A DNA stretch of 64,000 nucleotides from Stappia albiluteola (GCF_014050225.1 NZ_JACFXV010000053.1:62001-126000), one strand, 5' to 3'; positions 26,886 through 35,279 are shown, counted from the first letter of the stretch. Notes: generated by a model from the sequence alone, not told the origin. Made by a program: numbers and translations.

Positions 26886-28100
26886 ATGGTCGAGCTAGCG
26901 TCGCTACGAACTCTTGCGACAATGCTTCTGGCAACCGGATTGCTCAGCCAAGCCATCTGGCCGCCGGCGGAAGCGAACGCTGCTTCGCTCGCGTCCTGCG
27001 TAAAATCTATCGAAGCCGAAGCGATCAAGACCGGCGTCGATCCGGGCATCGCTCACAAGGCGCTGTCTTCAGTCTCCTTCGATGAAAAGGTCGTCCGCTT
27101 CGCGACGAGCCAGCCGGAATACAAAACCCCGATCTGGGATTACCTCGCCTTTCTGGTCGACGAGGAACGTGTGGCCGACGGCAAGGACATGCTGAGGCGA
27201 CACGACCGTACCCTTCGTGCCGTGGAGAAGGCCTACGGGGTCGACCGTCATGTCGTCGTTGCGGTCTGGGGCGTGGAAAGCGACTACGGTCAGGACAAGG
27301 GCGACTTCTTCGTCCCGCATGCGCTCGCCAATCTCGCCTGTGCGGGCGGCAGGCGGGCTTCCTATTTTCGCGGCGAGCTGATCGCAGCCCTCCTGATCGC
27401 CTCCAGGGGCGACGTCCGCCTGGATGAACTCGCGGGCTCCTGGGCCGGGGCTTTCGGACAGACGCAGTTCATGCCGACAACGTATCGAAGGCTCGCGGTC
27501 GATTTCGACGGGGATGGCCGGCGCGATCTTGTCGAATCCGTCCCCGACGCTCTCGCCTCCACCGCGAATTATCTGCGCAAGGCCGGCTGGCAACCTGGTG
27601 CGCCTTGGGGCTACGAAGTGCGCATTCCCAAAGGCTACAAGGGGCCTTCGGGACGCAAACGCACCGCATCGCTCGGCCAATGGCAAAAACGCGGCATCGC
27701 ACGGGCCGACGGCAAGAAACTTTCAGGCTCCGGAAAGGCGGCGCTGCTGCTTCCGGCGGGCCGCAATGGCCCGGCATTCCTGGTATTCGGCAATTTCAAC
27801 GCGATCTATTCCTACAATGTGGCCGAGTCCTACGCTCTGGCTATTTCCCACCTTTCCGACCGCCTGAAAGGCGGCGGCGGACTGAAGACTGCCTGGCCGA
27901 CAAGCGATCCCGGCCTGTCGAGGGCAGAACGGCTGGAACTGCAGAAACGCCTGATCCGGGCGGGTTATGATATCGGCGAGGCCGACGGGCGCATCGGACC
28001 AATCACGCGGGCAGCAATCCGCGAGGCGGAAGCCCGTTACGGCTTGCCTCAGACGGGACGCCCAGGCAGGAAAATCTACCGCGCCCTTGGGGGAAAATAA
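26886..28100 (+). CDS. MltB-like lytic murein transglycosylase with peptidoglycan-binding domain
   Basis: A 404-residue periplasmic enzyme that cuts glycan strands to 1,6-anhydro-muropeptides. A signal peptide (residues 1-33, MLLATGLLSQAIW then AEANA) precedes the SLT_2 domain, whose catalytic glutamate is E131 in VWGVESDYGQDKG. AFGQTQFMPTTYRR and SYNVAESYALAISHL are further family segments. Residues about 340-400 form a PG_binding_1 domain (LQKRLIRAGYDIGEADGRIG). No lipobox is seen, so it is soluble rather than a lipoprotein. GGGGGATTCGGGAG gives the ribosome-binding site. Upstream DNA is very AT-rich. Confidence 0.9.
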   Translation: MVELASLRTLATMLLATGLLSQAIWPPAEANAASLASCVKSIEAEAIKTGVDPGIAHKALSSVSFDEKVVRFATSQPEYKTPIWDYLAFLVDEERVADGKDMLRRHDRTLRAVEKAYGVDRHVVVAVWGVESDYGQDKGDFFVPHALANLACAGGRRASYFRGELIAALLIASRGDVRLDELAGSWAGAFGQTQFMPTTYRRLAVDFDGDGRRDLVESVPDALASTANYLRKAGWQPGAPWGYEVRIPKGYKGPSGRKRTASLGQWQKRGIARADGKKLSGSGKAALLLPAGRNGPAFLVFGNFNAIYSYNVAESYALAISHLSDRLKGGGGLKTAWPTSDPGLSRAERLELQKRLIRAGYDIGEADGRIGPITRAAIREAEARYGLPQTGRPGRKIYRALGGK

Positions 28101-28113
28101 GCGACCGCTTTCT

Positions 28114-28449
28114 TCAGTCGATACGCGTCGCCGGATCGATATGGGCACCGGTCCATTGGCCGTAGCGCCAGGGCAGATACCACTTCGCATCCGGGGGAAG
28201 CCTGTCGGGCACGGGATCGAATCCGCTTGCGCCACCCGGCCTGCAGCGCAGGATCCTCGCAAGCCCCATCCAGCCGCCGCGCCACAGGCCGTAACGGCGG
28301 ATCGCCTCCTCCGTGTAGTGCGAACAGGTTGGCGCATACCGGCAGCTTCGCCCGAGAAACAGGGAAAAGCTGTGCTGGTAGATCTTGATCGCAACTCTCG
28401 CTGAGAGAGACGGAAATTTGCGGATATTGTTGAGTATGTGATAAATCAT
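28114..28449 (-). CDS. yidD: Membrane protein insertion efficiency factor YidD
   Basis: A 111-residue peripheral inner-membrane protein that assists YidC in inserting membrane proteins. The family pattern is clear: a short amphipathic start, YQHSFSLFLGRSCRYAPTCSHYTEEAIRRYG with its three conserved cysteines, then GLARILRCRPGGASGFDPVP. An extra 30 residues follow the core, as usual in rhizobia. The start was set at MIYHILNNIRK; longer in-frame sequence upstream has no family similarity. It converges on the MltB-like gene with 13 bases between stops. Confidence 0.9.
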   Translation of the reverse strand: MIYHILNNIRKFPSLSARVAIKIYQHSFSLFLGRSCRYAPTCSHYTEEAIRRYGLWRGGWMGLARILRCRPGGASGFDPVPDRLPPDAKWYLPWRYGQWTGAHIDPATRID

Positions 28450-28702
28450 GATTCGGAAGCGATCTCGCGCACCGTAGTCCCAGGATTGTTGCGTCGCAGT
28501 ATTCGAAGCAAGCACTTCTGATGTCGCATTCTCAATATTTGGCGACCGTTTCCAGCCATGACGGATATTCCATTCGTTAAACCATGGCTCATCATGGCGC
28601 TCATCTTTTTCACTCCAAGCCTGCCATGAGCCCGAACGCACCGACAGCGCCTTTGGCCCAGGGGCCAACCGAACTGCCGAAATCCGTCTCGGAGGTTATT
28701 GA

Positions 28703-29116
28703 ATGTACAAGACCATAATGGTTCCAGTGGATCTCGCCCATGCCGAAAAGCTGGAAAAGGCAATCGCCACGGCGGCGGACCTTGCAAAACACTACAACGT
28801 CCCCGTCTGCTTTGTCGGTGTAACCACTGCCCTTCCCGGCACGATTGCCCACAGTCCGGCCGAATTCGGCGCAAAGCTCGAAAAGTTCGCGAAAGCGGAG
28901 GGTACCAAGCGCGGCATCAAAGCCAGTTCCCTCGTCAAGGTCAGCCACGATCCCAGCATCGACCTCGACAAGACGCTGATCGAAGCTGCCGCCGAAGCGG
29001 AAGCCGATCTTGCCGTGATGGCGTCGCATGTGCCGGGCCTGCCCGAACATATCTTCGCGTCGAACGCCGGCTACCTCGCTGCACACGCCCCGTTTTCCGT
29101 GCTGGTCGTGCGCTGA
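28703..29116 (+). CDS. Universal stress protein (UspA family)
   Basis: A 137-residue single Usp domain. It starts with the usual YKTIMVPVDLAHAEKLEKAI strand-helix and ends with ASNAGYLAAHAPFSVLVVR. The ATP-binding pattern G-x2-G-x9-G-S/T is degenerate: the segment reads ASHVPGLPEHIFASNAGY, with only some of the glycines. It may therefore not bind ATP. GGAGG precedes the ATG. A BCCT transporter gene starts 44 bases downstream, so the two probably form an operon; Usp proteins paired with transporters can act as regulators of them. Confidence 0.88.
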   Translation: MYKTIMVPVDLAHAEKLEKAIATAADLAKHYNVPVCFVGVTTALPGTIAHSPAEFGAKLEKFAKAEGTKRGIKASSLVKVSHDPSIDLDKTLIEAAAEAEADLAVMASHVPGLPEHIFASNAGYLAAHAPFSVLVVR

Positions 29117-29160
29117 CGCAGGCGGCACCGCCCTCTATTCAGATCGAGAGTATAAAAACG

Positions 29161-30777
29161 ATGACCGACGAAATCGACATGAGCCCGGACGGGGCCGCAA
29201 ACATTATCGAAACCGATTACCAGATCGGACAAGATAATATCCAAACACGGATCGGCCCCTTCGGGCTCGATATTCATAACCCCGTATTCCTGATCTCGGG
29301 CCTTACCATTGTCGCATTCGTCTTCTTTACCCTCGCGTTTCAAAACAGCGTGGGCCCGCTTTTCAACGACCTGAGAGTCTGGCTGACCTCCACGTTCGAC
29401 TGGTTCTTCCTGAGCGCGGCCAATATTTTCGTGCTGGTCTGCTTTGCCTTGATCGTTTCACCGCTTGGCAAGGTGCGGATCGGCGGAACCGAGGCCGTGC
29501 CGGACTATTCCTACAGCGGATGGTTTGCGATGCTGTTCGCTGCGGGAATGGGCATAGGCCTGATGTTCTACGGCGTCTCCGAGCCGATATCGCACTATTC
29601 GTCGTCTCTGGCCGCCGATGCGGGCACTGCCGATAGCTGGGCGCCGCTCGCGGGAGCTGCCGGCGATAGCGACGCAGCCCGAAACCTCGGCATGGCGGCC
29701 ACGATCTTTCACTGGGGTCTGCATCCCTGGGCAATCTATGCCGTCGTCGCCCTTTCCCTGGCGATTTTCAGTTACAACAAGGGCCTGCCGTTAACGATAC
29801 GATCCGTTTTCTACCCGATTTTCGGCGACCGGGTCTGGGGCTGGATCGGGCATGTCATCGACACGCTTGCCGTTTTCGCCACGCTTTTCGGCCTGGCGAC
29901 ATCCCTCGGTTTCGGCGCCGAGCAGGCAAACGCCGGATTGCAGTTCCTCTTCGGCTGGCCAGTGAGCGACGTCTCGAAGGTGTTCCTGATTACCGGCATC
30001 ACGGCGGTCGCGCTGATTTCCGTCGTGGCGGGTCTTGATGCGGGCGTTAAGCGGCTCTCCGAAATCAACATGGTGCTTGCCGCACTTCTTTTGCTCTTCG
30101 TCACCCTTGCCGGTCCGACGATGGAGATCCTGCGCGGCTTCGTTACCAACCTGATCGCCTATGGCGAATATCTGCCGTCGCTTTCAAACCCCTTCGGCCG
30201 CAGCGACGACAACTTCCGCCAGGGCTGGACGTCCTTCTACTGGGCCTGGTGGATTTCCTGGTCGCCATTTGTCGGCATGTTCATCGCGCGCGTTTCGCGC
30301 GGTCGCACCGTCCGCGAGTTCATCACCTGCGTTCTTCTGATCCCCTCGCTTGTCTCCGTCTTCTGGATGACCGCCTTTGGCGGAACAGCAATCAGCCAGA
30401 TCGTCAATGACGGCTATCAGGCGGTCGCCGACGCCTCCCTGGAGCTCAAGCTCTTCATCATGCTGGAGCAATTGCCGCTGACGCAGATCGCCTCGTTCGT
30501 CGGCATCATACTGGTTATCGTCTTCTTCGTGACCTCATCGGACTCCGGCTCGCTGGTGATCGACACCATCACGGCCGGCGGCAAGGTGGACGCGCCAGTT
30601 CCGCAGCGTGTGTTCTGGGCGATCTTCGAGGGGCTCGTGGCAATCGCGCTGTTGCTTGGCGGCGGGCTGGGCGCGCTCCAGGCAATGGCGGTTTCCACCG
30701 GCTTCCCCTTCACCATCGTGCTGCTTCTGGCCTGCTACGCCACGGTGAAGGCGTTGATGAGCGAACCGCGCACGTAA
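29161..30777 (+). CDS. BCCT-family betaine/choline/carnitine transporter
   Basis: A 538-residue inner-membrane carrier with about twelve helices. The BCCT signature GWTSFYWAWWISWSPFVG is present, as is the glycine stretch AAGMGIGLMFYGVSEPI that in sodium-coupled BetP-type carriers lines the substrate and cation site. An arginine as found in sodium-independent CaiT is absent, so sodium-coupled uptake of glycine betaine or a relative is likely. The C-terminal tail ends directly after the last helix (ALMSEPRT), without the long osmosensing extension of BetP. It sits downstream of a Usp gene. Confidence 0.9.
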   Translation: MTDEIDMSPDGAANIIETDYQIGQDNIQTRIGPFGLDIHNPVFLISGLTIVAFVFFTLAFQNSVGPLFNDLRVWLTSTFDWFFLSAANIFVLVCFALIVSPLGKVRIGGTEAVPDYSYSGWFAMLFAAGMGIGLMFYGVSEPISHYSSSLAADAGTADSWAPLAGAAGDSDAARNLGMAATIFHWGLHPWAIYAVVALSLAIFSYNKGLPLTIRSVFYPIFGDRVWGWIGHVIDTLAVFATLFGLATSLGFGAEQANAGLQFLFGWPVSDVSKVFLITGITAVALISVVAGLDAGVKRLSEINMVLAALLLLFVTLAGPTMEILRGFVTNLIAYGEYLPSLSNPFGRSDDNFRQGWTSFYWAWWISWSPFVGMFIARVSRGRTVREFITCVLLIPSLVSVFWMTAFGGTAISQIVNDGYQAVADASLELKLFIMLEQLPLTQIASFVGIILVIVFFVTSSDSGSLVIDTITAGGKVDAPVPQRVFWAIFEGLVAIALLLGGGLGALQAMAVSTGFPFTIVLLLACYATVKALMSEPRT

Positions 30778-30804
30778 GACAGACGCACCCAGAAAACGAA
30801 AACG

Positions 30805-30830
30805 CGCAGCCGCATCATTGTGCGGCTGCG
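30805..30830 (-). terminator. Terminator overlapping the end of the NifU-like gene
   Basis: CGCAGCCGCA and TGCGGCTGCG form a ten-pair stem with a six-base loop. On the minus strand the stop codon of the NifU-like gene lies in the loop, and the stem is followed by CGTTTTCGTTTTC. It lies between the convergent BCCT and NifU-like genes. Overlap of stem and stop codon is unusual but efficient. Confidence 0.75.
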
Positions 30831-31267
30831 ACTACCTTGGCACGGGTCTCGATCTGATCGATCGCATCGACAACCGCATCGAAGGTCAGCAGCGTAGAAG
30901 CATGGCGCGCCTTGTAGTCCCGCACCGGTTCGAGGAAGCGGCATTCGTCGAAACGCCCCTCGGGCGCAGGGCCGTTTTCCTTCAGCATGCGGCGCATCGT
31001 CTCACGCAGATCCCGAAGTTCCTCGAAGCTCGCTCCCACGACGTGGCGCGCCATGATGGAAGACGACGCCTGGCCCAGCGCGCACGCCTTCACGTCATGG
31101 GCGAAATCCGTAACAATGCCGTCCTTCGCCTTGAGGTCGACAGTGACAGTGGAGCCGCACAACTTGGAATGGGCCCGCGCGCTGGCATCGGGATGCTCCA
31201 GGCGCCCAAGCCGCGGGATATTTCCCGCAAATTCAAGGATTTTTGCATTATAGATATCGTCGAGCAT
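30815..31267 (-). CDS. NifU/SufU-like iron-sulfur cluster scaffold protein
   Basis: A 150-residue protein of the IscU/SufU fold (MLDDIYNAKILEFAGNIPRLG...). Three cysteines stand where cluster or zinc ligands are expected: C37 in KLCGST, C62 in KACALGQAS and C109 in DECRF. The Asp that normally follows the first Cys by two residues (CGD) is Ser here. The late RIKC-type motif reads KARHAS. The ligand set is therefore altered relative to SufU. In rhizobia this gene often neighbours folE and hisI, as here. A role in cluster assembly is likely but the altered ligands leave doubt. Confidence 0.8.
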   Translation of the reverse strand: MLDDIYNAKILEFAGNIPRLGRLEHPDASARAHSKLCGSTVTVDLKAKDGIVTDFAHDVKACALGQASSSIMARHVVGASFEELRDLRETMRRMLKENGPAPEGRFDECRFLEPVRDYKARHASTLLTFDAVVDAIDQIETRAKVVAAAQ

Positions 31268-31580
31268 GCTCGCCCTTTCGTGAAGGCTGGTGACTTCACA
31301 GTTATTCTCTCTCTCTTATATAGATCGCAGCATGCTATCGAAACTCAAGATCCTGTTGTCGGTCTTGAAACGATTGGCAAGGAGCGGATAGCGGCAGCTT
31401 CCGCCCGGACAAAGGGATTGCCCGGAGCGCATTCGACCCAAGCAGCGGCGGATCCGTTCCGGCCATTGACGTGTGTTCGCCATTGCGGACGGGCATTTGG
31501 CCTTGCCAACATGCGTGAAATTGGTCCAAGTCGCGGGCCGAAGCGTAAGTGTGAGGACTGGTTTGAACGAGGAGACCCTT
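31268..31580. other. Divergent promoter region between the NifU-like gene and folE
   Basis: The left end has a TATATAAGAGAGAGAG stretch (minus strand) near the NifU-like start, probably its -10 region and leader. The right end carries the CGAGGAG ribosome-binding site of folE. No clear ORF, repeat or RNA structure was found in the remaining 250 bases. Confidence 0.4.
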
Positions 31581-32216
31581 ATGGACGCAATCCTTAAGCC
31601 AATCGGCAGTCAGGTGGAGGCGGAAGTCTCTTCCAAGCCGGTGGCGCGTCCGAGCCGCGAAGATGCCGAGGCTGCCGTCCGCACGCTCCTTGCCTGGGTC
31701 GGCGACGACCCTGATCGCGAGGGCCTTGTCGATACGCCAAAGCGCTTCGTGAAGGCATACAAGGAGATCTTCGGCGGCTACTTCGAGGATCCGGCCGAGC
31801 ATCTCAAGCGCACCTTCGAGGAAGTCGGCGGCTATGACGACATCATCCTCGTGCGCGATATTCCGTTCCATTCGCATTGCGAACACCACGTGCTGCCCTT
31901 CGACGGTCATGCCCATATCGCCTACTATCCGTCGGGCGGCGTGGTCGGCCTGTCGAAGATCGCCCGTGTCGTCGACATCTTCGCCAAGCGCCTCCAGACG
32001 CAGGAGAACCTGACCGCGCAGATCGTCTCGGCGATCGATGAGCATCTGTCCCCGCGCGGCATTGCGGTAATGCTGGAGGCGGAGCACAAATGCATGAGCA
32101 TGCGCGGCATCCGCAAGGAAGGCGTGTCCACGGTGACGACCCAGTTCACCGGCGTGTTCCGCGACGATCCGGCAGAGCAGGTTCGCTTCATGACGCTGGT
32201 ACGCGGGGGCCGCTGA
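31581..32216 (+). CDS. folE: GTP cyclohydrolase I
   Basis: A 211-residue enzyme that converts GTP to dihydroneopterin triphosphate, the first step of folate synthesis. The zinc and catalytic motifs are visible as [19 protein letters not shown] and, near the C-terminus, [16 protein letters not shown] with the second zinc Cys. [16 protein letters not shown] is another family signature. CGAGGAG lies upstream of the ATG at 31581. This is the type IA zinc enzyme. It is followed, on the same strand, by hisI, a common rhizobial order. Confidence 0.96.
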   Translation: MDAILKPIGSQVEAEVSSKPVARPSREDAEAAVRTLLAWVGDDPDREGLVDTPKRFVKAYKEIFGGYFEDPAEHLKRTFEEVGGYDDIILVRDIPFHSHCEHHVLPFDGHAHIAYYPSGGVVGLSKIARVVDIFAKRLQTQENLTAQIVSAIDEHLSPRGIAVMLEAEHKCMSMRGIRKEGVSTVTTQFTGVFRDDPAEQVRFMTLVRGGR

Positions 32217-32314
32217 GCCCGTGAAGGCAAGGTTCCGCGAATAAGTTCCCCGGCAGGCGGATGCGGAGAATATCCGTTTCCGCTGCCTTTCTTTTGAGTT
32301 CGAGCAGGCAATCC

Positions 32315-32740
32315 ATGGGCGAGCCCCTCTTTCCCGCACCCGGTACCAAGGCCGAGATCGAGAATGGCGCCGTGCTGGCACCAAAATTCGACGACGATGG
32401 ACTGATCGTCTGCATCACGACGGATGCCGATGACGGCACCGTTCTGATGGTCGGCTACATGAATGCGGAATCCCTTCACCGGACGATCGAGACCGGTGAA
32501 GCGTGGTATTGGAGCCGGTCGCGCGGGGAATTCTGGCGCAAGGGCGCGACGTCGGGGCAGACCCAGCAGGTAATCGAGATCAGAACGGATTGCGACCAGG
32601 ATGCGATCCTGCTTCGCGTGAAGGTTGGCGGGAACGGCGGTACCTGCCATGCCGGCTACCGCTCATGCTTCTACCGCAGCGTGGAAAAAGGGCCGGACGG
32701 CTCGGTTCGCCTCATCCACACAGGTGGCGAGAGGCTGTGA
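32315..32740 (+). CDS. hisI: Phosphoribosyl-AMP cyclohydrolase
   Basis: A 141-residue enzyme of histidine synthesis, opening the adenine ring of phosphoribosyl-AMP. Motifs: YWSRSRGEFWRKGATSGQTQ, then the zinc and magnesium site EIRTDCDQDAILLRV, and CHAGYRSCFYR with the paired cysteines. It is the single-function form without the HisE domain. The ATG at 32315 gives a normal length; an in-frame ATG at 32261 would add 18 residues with no similarity. It lies 98 bases after folE, possibly cotranscribed. Confidence 0.95.
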   Translation: MGEPLFPAPGTKAEIENGAVLAPKFDDDGLIVCITTDADDGTVLMVGYMNAESLHRTIETGEAWYWSRSRGEFWRKGATSGQTQQVIEIRTDCDQDAILLRVKVGGNGGTCHAGYRSCFYRSVEKGPDGSVRLIHTGGERL

Positions 32741-32744
32741 GGAA

Positions 32745-32770
32745 GCCGGGAAGCACCGCCGCTTCCCGGC
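32745..32770. terminator. Hairpin between convergent hisI and CBS gene
   Basis: GCCGGGAAGC and GCTTCCCGGC form a ten-pair stem with a six-base loop in the 44-base space between the hisI stop and the stop of the convergent CBS-domain gene. It probably ends both transcripts, though no T run is evident. Confidence 0.65.
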
Positions 32771-32784
32771 GCTCCGAAGAAATA

Positions 32785-33216
32785 TCAGCTCATGGCGATA
32801 TAATTGCGCATGTCTTCCGCTTCGCGCTCTATTTGCGCGATGCGGTGCTTGACGACGTCGCCGATCGAAATAAGGCCCGTAAGCAGACCGTCCTTCACGA
32901 CCGGCAGGTGGCGGAAGCGGCCTGACGTCATCTTGGCCATCACGTCGTTCACCGTATCGCTTTCGGAACAGGTCACGACCTTTTTCGTCATGTGCTCGGT
33001 TACCGGCTGATCGAGTACGTCATCGCCATGTTTCGCGATCGAGCGCACCACGTCGCGTTCCGAGACGATCCCCTCGATTCCGCCACGCTTGTCCACGATG
33101 ACGATGGCGCCAATTCCCCTCTCGCCAAGGATCGTGCAGATCTGGCGAAGTGTCTTGTCGCCGGTCTCGGTAAAGACGTCATGACCTTTGACGTTGAGTA
33201 TCGAAGCAACCGTCAT
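32785..33216 (-). CDS. CBS-domain protein
   Basis: A 143-residue protein made of two CBS domains in tandem. They form one Bateman module that binds adenosine nucleotides. The first starts at VFTETGDKTLRQICTILGERGIGAIVIVDKRGGIEGIVSERDVV, the second at VTCSESDTVNDVMAKMTSGRFRHLPVVKDGLLTGLISIGDVVK. No enzyme or channel domain is attached. AAGGAG precedes the ATG. It is similar to stand-alone CBS proteins thought to sense energy state. Its partner is unknown. Confidence 0.88.
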   Translation of the reverse strand: MTVASILNVKGHDVFTETGDKTLRQICTILGERGIGAIVIVDKRGGIEGIVSERDVVRSIAKHGDDVLDQPVTEHMTKKVVTCSESDTVNDVMAKMTSGRFRHLPVVKDGLLTGLISIGDVVKHRIAQIEREAEDMRNYIAMS

Positions 33217-33268
33217 GGAGAGCTCCTTCCCCTTGTGGAGCGGCTTCTCTCCGGCCCGACGCAACCAT

Positions 33269-33286
33269 CTGACCGGAAAGCGCTCC
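33269..33286. repeat. Short extragenic repeat, copy 1 (18-base core)
   Basis: The 18 bases CTGACCGGAAAGCGCTCC also occur at 41150-41167. They belong to a rhizobial intergenic repeat type in which a GATCAGGTG palindrome is followed by CGGAAAGCGCTC. Here the left palindromic half is not preserved, so this copy is partial. Confidence 0.55.
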
Positions 33287-33400
33287 TGAGGCTGTCGGTC
33301 CGACGGAAGCACCTGCGTCAGCCTGCCTCTTCAACTCGCATTGTGCCGAATTTCCTCAAGGTCGCAAGCATATCGATAGCAACTGCAGGCAGGATGCCTG

Positions 33401-34162
33401 TCAACGCGGCACGGCTCGCCGCGCGATCGGGTCAAACAGGGGAAAGAGCAGCAGTCCGAACACAAAGCCTCCGACATGGGCCTGCCAGGCGATCGTGCTG
33501 CCCGCTCCGGCGATCGGTTCCGACCAGATACCGAAAAGGAGGTTGAGCCCGAACCAGACACCCAGGAACGCCAGAACCTGCCGGTTCGCGAGCGACTGGA
33601 CGAGGCTTACCGCCGGCACGCGATAGGCCGCATCGTCGGTCTGGCGCATGACGCTGAGCGGCCCGCCGATCTCGAAGACGAAGCGGGAGGCGGCAGCCAT
33701 CTGTCCGGAAATCGCCGCCGAAGCGCCAACCATGGGCGTTGTATCGCCGATATGTGTGACGAGATGGGCGAGCGCGCCGCCAATCGCGCAAAGCGCGGAA
33801 AAAAGCAGAAATCGTTTCGCCCCGAAGCGCCGGGCCACGGCACTGCCGAAGACCGTCATCCAAAGCAGGTTGAAAAACAGATGCATGCCGCCGCCATGCA
33901 GGAAGGCGTAGCTCAGGAACGTCCAGATATCGGCTGCCTGCCCACCCGGCAGGATAAGCCCGCCAAGCTGCTCGGGCGAATAACGGACGGGCAGGAAAGA
34001 AAAGAGGAAGATGACGTAGGTCTCGTATTCCAGGCTGAGGCCATAGACCCGGATGAGATGGATCGCGATCAGGATCGCACAAAGGGCGGCGACCACTCCG
34101 GGAATATTGAAGGCCGGCTCCGAATCCGGCGGAAAATATCCGTTGGGCTCAATATCGCTCAT
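33401..34162 (-). CDS. Rhomboid-family intramembrane serine protease
   Basis: A 253-residue membrane protein with six or seven helices. The catalytic dyad is S148 (VGASAAISG, a GASA rather than the common GASG form) and H229 (WQAHVGGFVFG). N98 lies in the HLFFNLLW segment that supports the oxyanion hole, and a tryptophan-rich L1 loop is present. It cleaves membrane proteins within their helices; the substrate is unknown. The start was set at MSDIEPNGYF, 14 codons inside a longer frame. It is preceded upstream by a possible minus-strand small RNA. Confidence 0.88.
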   Translation of the reverse strand: MSDIEPNGYFPPDSEPAFNIPGVVAALCAILIAIHLIRVYGLSLEYETYVIFLFSFLPVRYSPEQLGGLILPGGQAADIWTFLSYAFLHGGGMHLFFNLLWMTVFGSAVARRFGAKRFLLFSALCAIGGALAHLVTHIGDTTPMVGASAAISGQMAAASRFVFEIGGPLSVMRQTDDAAYRVPAVSLVQSLANRQVLAFLGVWFGLNLLFGIWSEPIAGAGSTIAWQAHVGGFVFGLLLFPLFDPIARRAVPR

Positions 34163-34300
34163 GAATGTCCCGACAATATCCCGACCGGGCCGACGACAGC
34201 ACATTCAGGGCATAGTCGTCGAAGGGCGACCATTCAACCCTTCAGACGTTTCATCACCGAAGTTGCGTTGCCAAGCCCTCGGAATCACGACAGAAAAAAG

Positions 34301-34342
34301 CGAACCGTCCGGTGCGGGAAAATCCGGCAACCGGACGGTTCG
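34301..34342 (-). terminator. Orphan intrinsic terminator, minus strand
   Basis: CGAACCGTCCGGT pairs perfectly with ACCGGACGGTTCG around a 16-base loop. The minus strand continues with CTTTTTTCTG. It is 139 bases upstream of the rhomboid start, so it ends either a small RNA or a prematurely stopped rhomboid leader. Confidence 0.7.
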
Positions 34343-34472
34343 GTTTCCGCGTCCCCCCGGAGCGAAAATGCCCGTATGCGAAAGTTTGTCAGTGCTGTCA
34401 TGGACCCGTGAGCCCTTGACCGGAAGCCTGCCGCAGCGGGCACGGGCAATCAATTGAAACCCTTTGTTAATC

Positions 34473-34487
34473 TTAATGATTGGTTAA
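34473..34487. promoter_or_regulatory. CtrA-type box TTAA-N7-TTAA upstream of the PAS_5 gene
   Basis: TTAATGATTGGTTAA matches the CtrA spacing exactly, with G instead of C after the second half. It lies 151 bases before the PAS_5 start. Two further TTAA words occur just to the left (GTTAATCTTAAT). This suggests, but does not prove, cell-cycle control. Confidence 0.45.
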
Positions 34488-34637
34488 GAAACTGGATTCA
34501 ATTGATGGCACGACATCTGCTTCTTCCACGTCGAGTTGCGAGCGCATGTCTCATTTTGTCCAAAAGCAGGACAATCCCGTCGCATTCGGTCGCAAAACGG
34601 CACCGCCCCGCACAGGGCACGGAACCATAGGGCAGAC

Positions 34638-35279
34638 ATGAAACACCCGACGACACAGCGCCTCTACGAGCATTGGGACAAGCTTCGCGGATCCCGCCCT
34701 GCCCCCGACCGTAGCGAGGTCGAGCCGGGGCAGATCCGGGGAATACTCGGGGACACCTTCATTCTGGAGGTGATCGATCCCATGACCTACCGGTACCGGC
34801 TGGCGGGAACACGCCTGTGCGCGCTGCATTGCCGGGAACTGAAGAGCCGCAACATTCTGCGCGGCTGGCGCGGCGATGACCAGGAGGCGGTCTCAACCCT
34901 CCTTTCCGCGGTTTCCGACGATGCCGCGGCGGCTGTGCTCGGCATCAGCGGTCATACCGAACGCGAACAGACGATCGACATGGAGATGCTGCTGCTGCCG
35001 CTGCATGTGCCGGGCGAAGGCTGCAGCCGTATCCTGGGCTCCTGCGTCGCCCTGCAACAGCCCTACTGGACGGGTTTGCACCCGATCCTGGGCCAGTCGG
35101 TCAAGAGCGTCCGGCTGCTTTGGCCGGATGAACGGCCGGCTTTCCTGTCGACCCGTGCCACGGGCGCGTTCGCCTCGGTACCGGTAATCAGCAGCCAGAG
35201 CCTGCAGCAAGCGGCGGTCGCCGCGGAAGCTGGACGCCAGGTCGGGCATCTGCGCGTTTTCGACGGCGGCAAGAACTGA
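34638..35279 (+). CDS. PAS_5 (DUF-type PAS) domain protein
   Basis: A 213-residue protein of the PAS_5 family, common in rhizobia and usually without any attached output domain. The family opening LYEHWDKLRGSRPAPDRSEVEP is clear, followed by the PAS core GDTFILEVIDPMTYRYRLAGTRLCALHCRELKSRN. The C-terminal part is polar. It is probably a cytosolic sensor that acts by protein contact. The start ATG was chosen by family similarity; a longer frame runs upstream to 34536. The next gene, 278 bases on, encodes a double-PilZ protein, a pairing worth noting for c-di-GMP control. Confidence 0.82.
   Translation: MKHPTTQRLYEHWDKLRGSRPAPDRSEVEPGQIRGILGDTFILEVIDPMTYRYRLAGTRLCALHCRELKSRNILRGWRGDDQEAVSTLLSAVSDDAAAAVLGISGHTEREQTIDMEMLLLPLHVPGEGCSRILGSCVALQQPYWTGLHPILGQSVKSVRLLWPDERPAFLSTRATGAFASVPVISSQSLQQAAVAAEAGRQVGHLRVFDGGKN

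Larger units (their letters stand above)
34290..34490 (-). ncRNA. Candidate small RNA ending at a strong terminator
   Basis: On the minus strand a hairpin with 13-pair arms (34330-34342 with 34301-34313) and a 16-base loop is followed directly by CTTTTTTCTG, the layout of an intrinsic terminator. No coding gene lies upstream of it on that strand, and the next gene rightwards is on the other strand. An independent transcript of up to about 200 nt is the simplest explanation; an attenuator in the rhomboid leader is the alternative. The 5' end is not determined. Confidence 0.35.
34163..34637. other. Intergenic region with CtrA-type box and a hairpin
   Basis: This 475-base gap lies between the divergent rhomboid and PAS_5 genes. 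It holds a strong hairpin (34301-34342) oriented as a minus-strand terminator, and an exact TTAA-N7-TTAA box at 34473-34487. A minus-strand frame through the hairpin is not convincing as a gene because the terminator lies inside it. Confidence 0.5.

Noticed and set aside
30805-30830. Hairpin as a plus-strand terminator for the BCCT gene
   Set aside because: The T-rich tail follows the stem only on the minus strand; for the plus strand it may still help but is not a classical terminator.
34205-34453. Minus-strand 82-codon frame before the rhomboid gene
   Set aside because: A strong terminator hairpin with its T run lies inside the frame, and codon use looks random.
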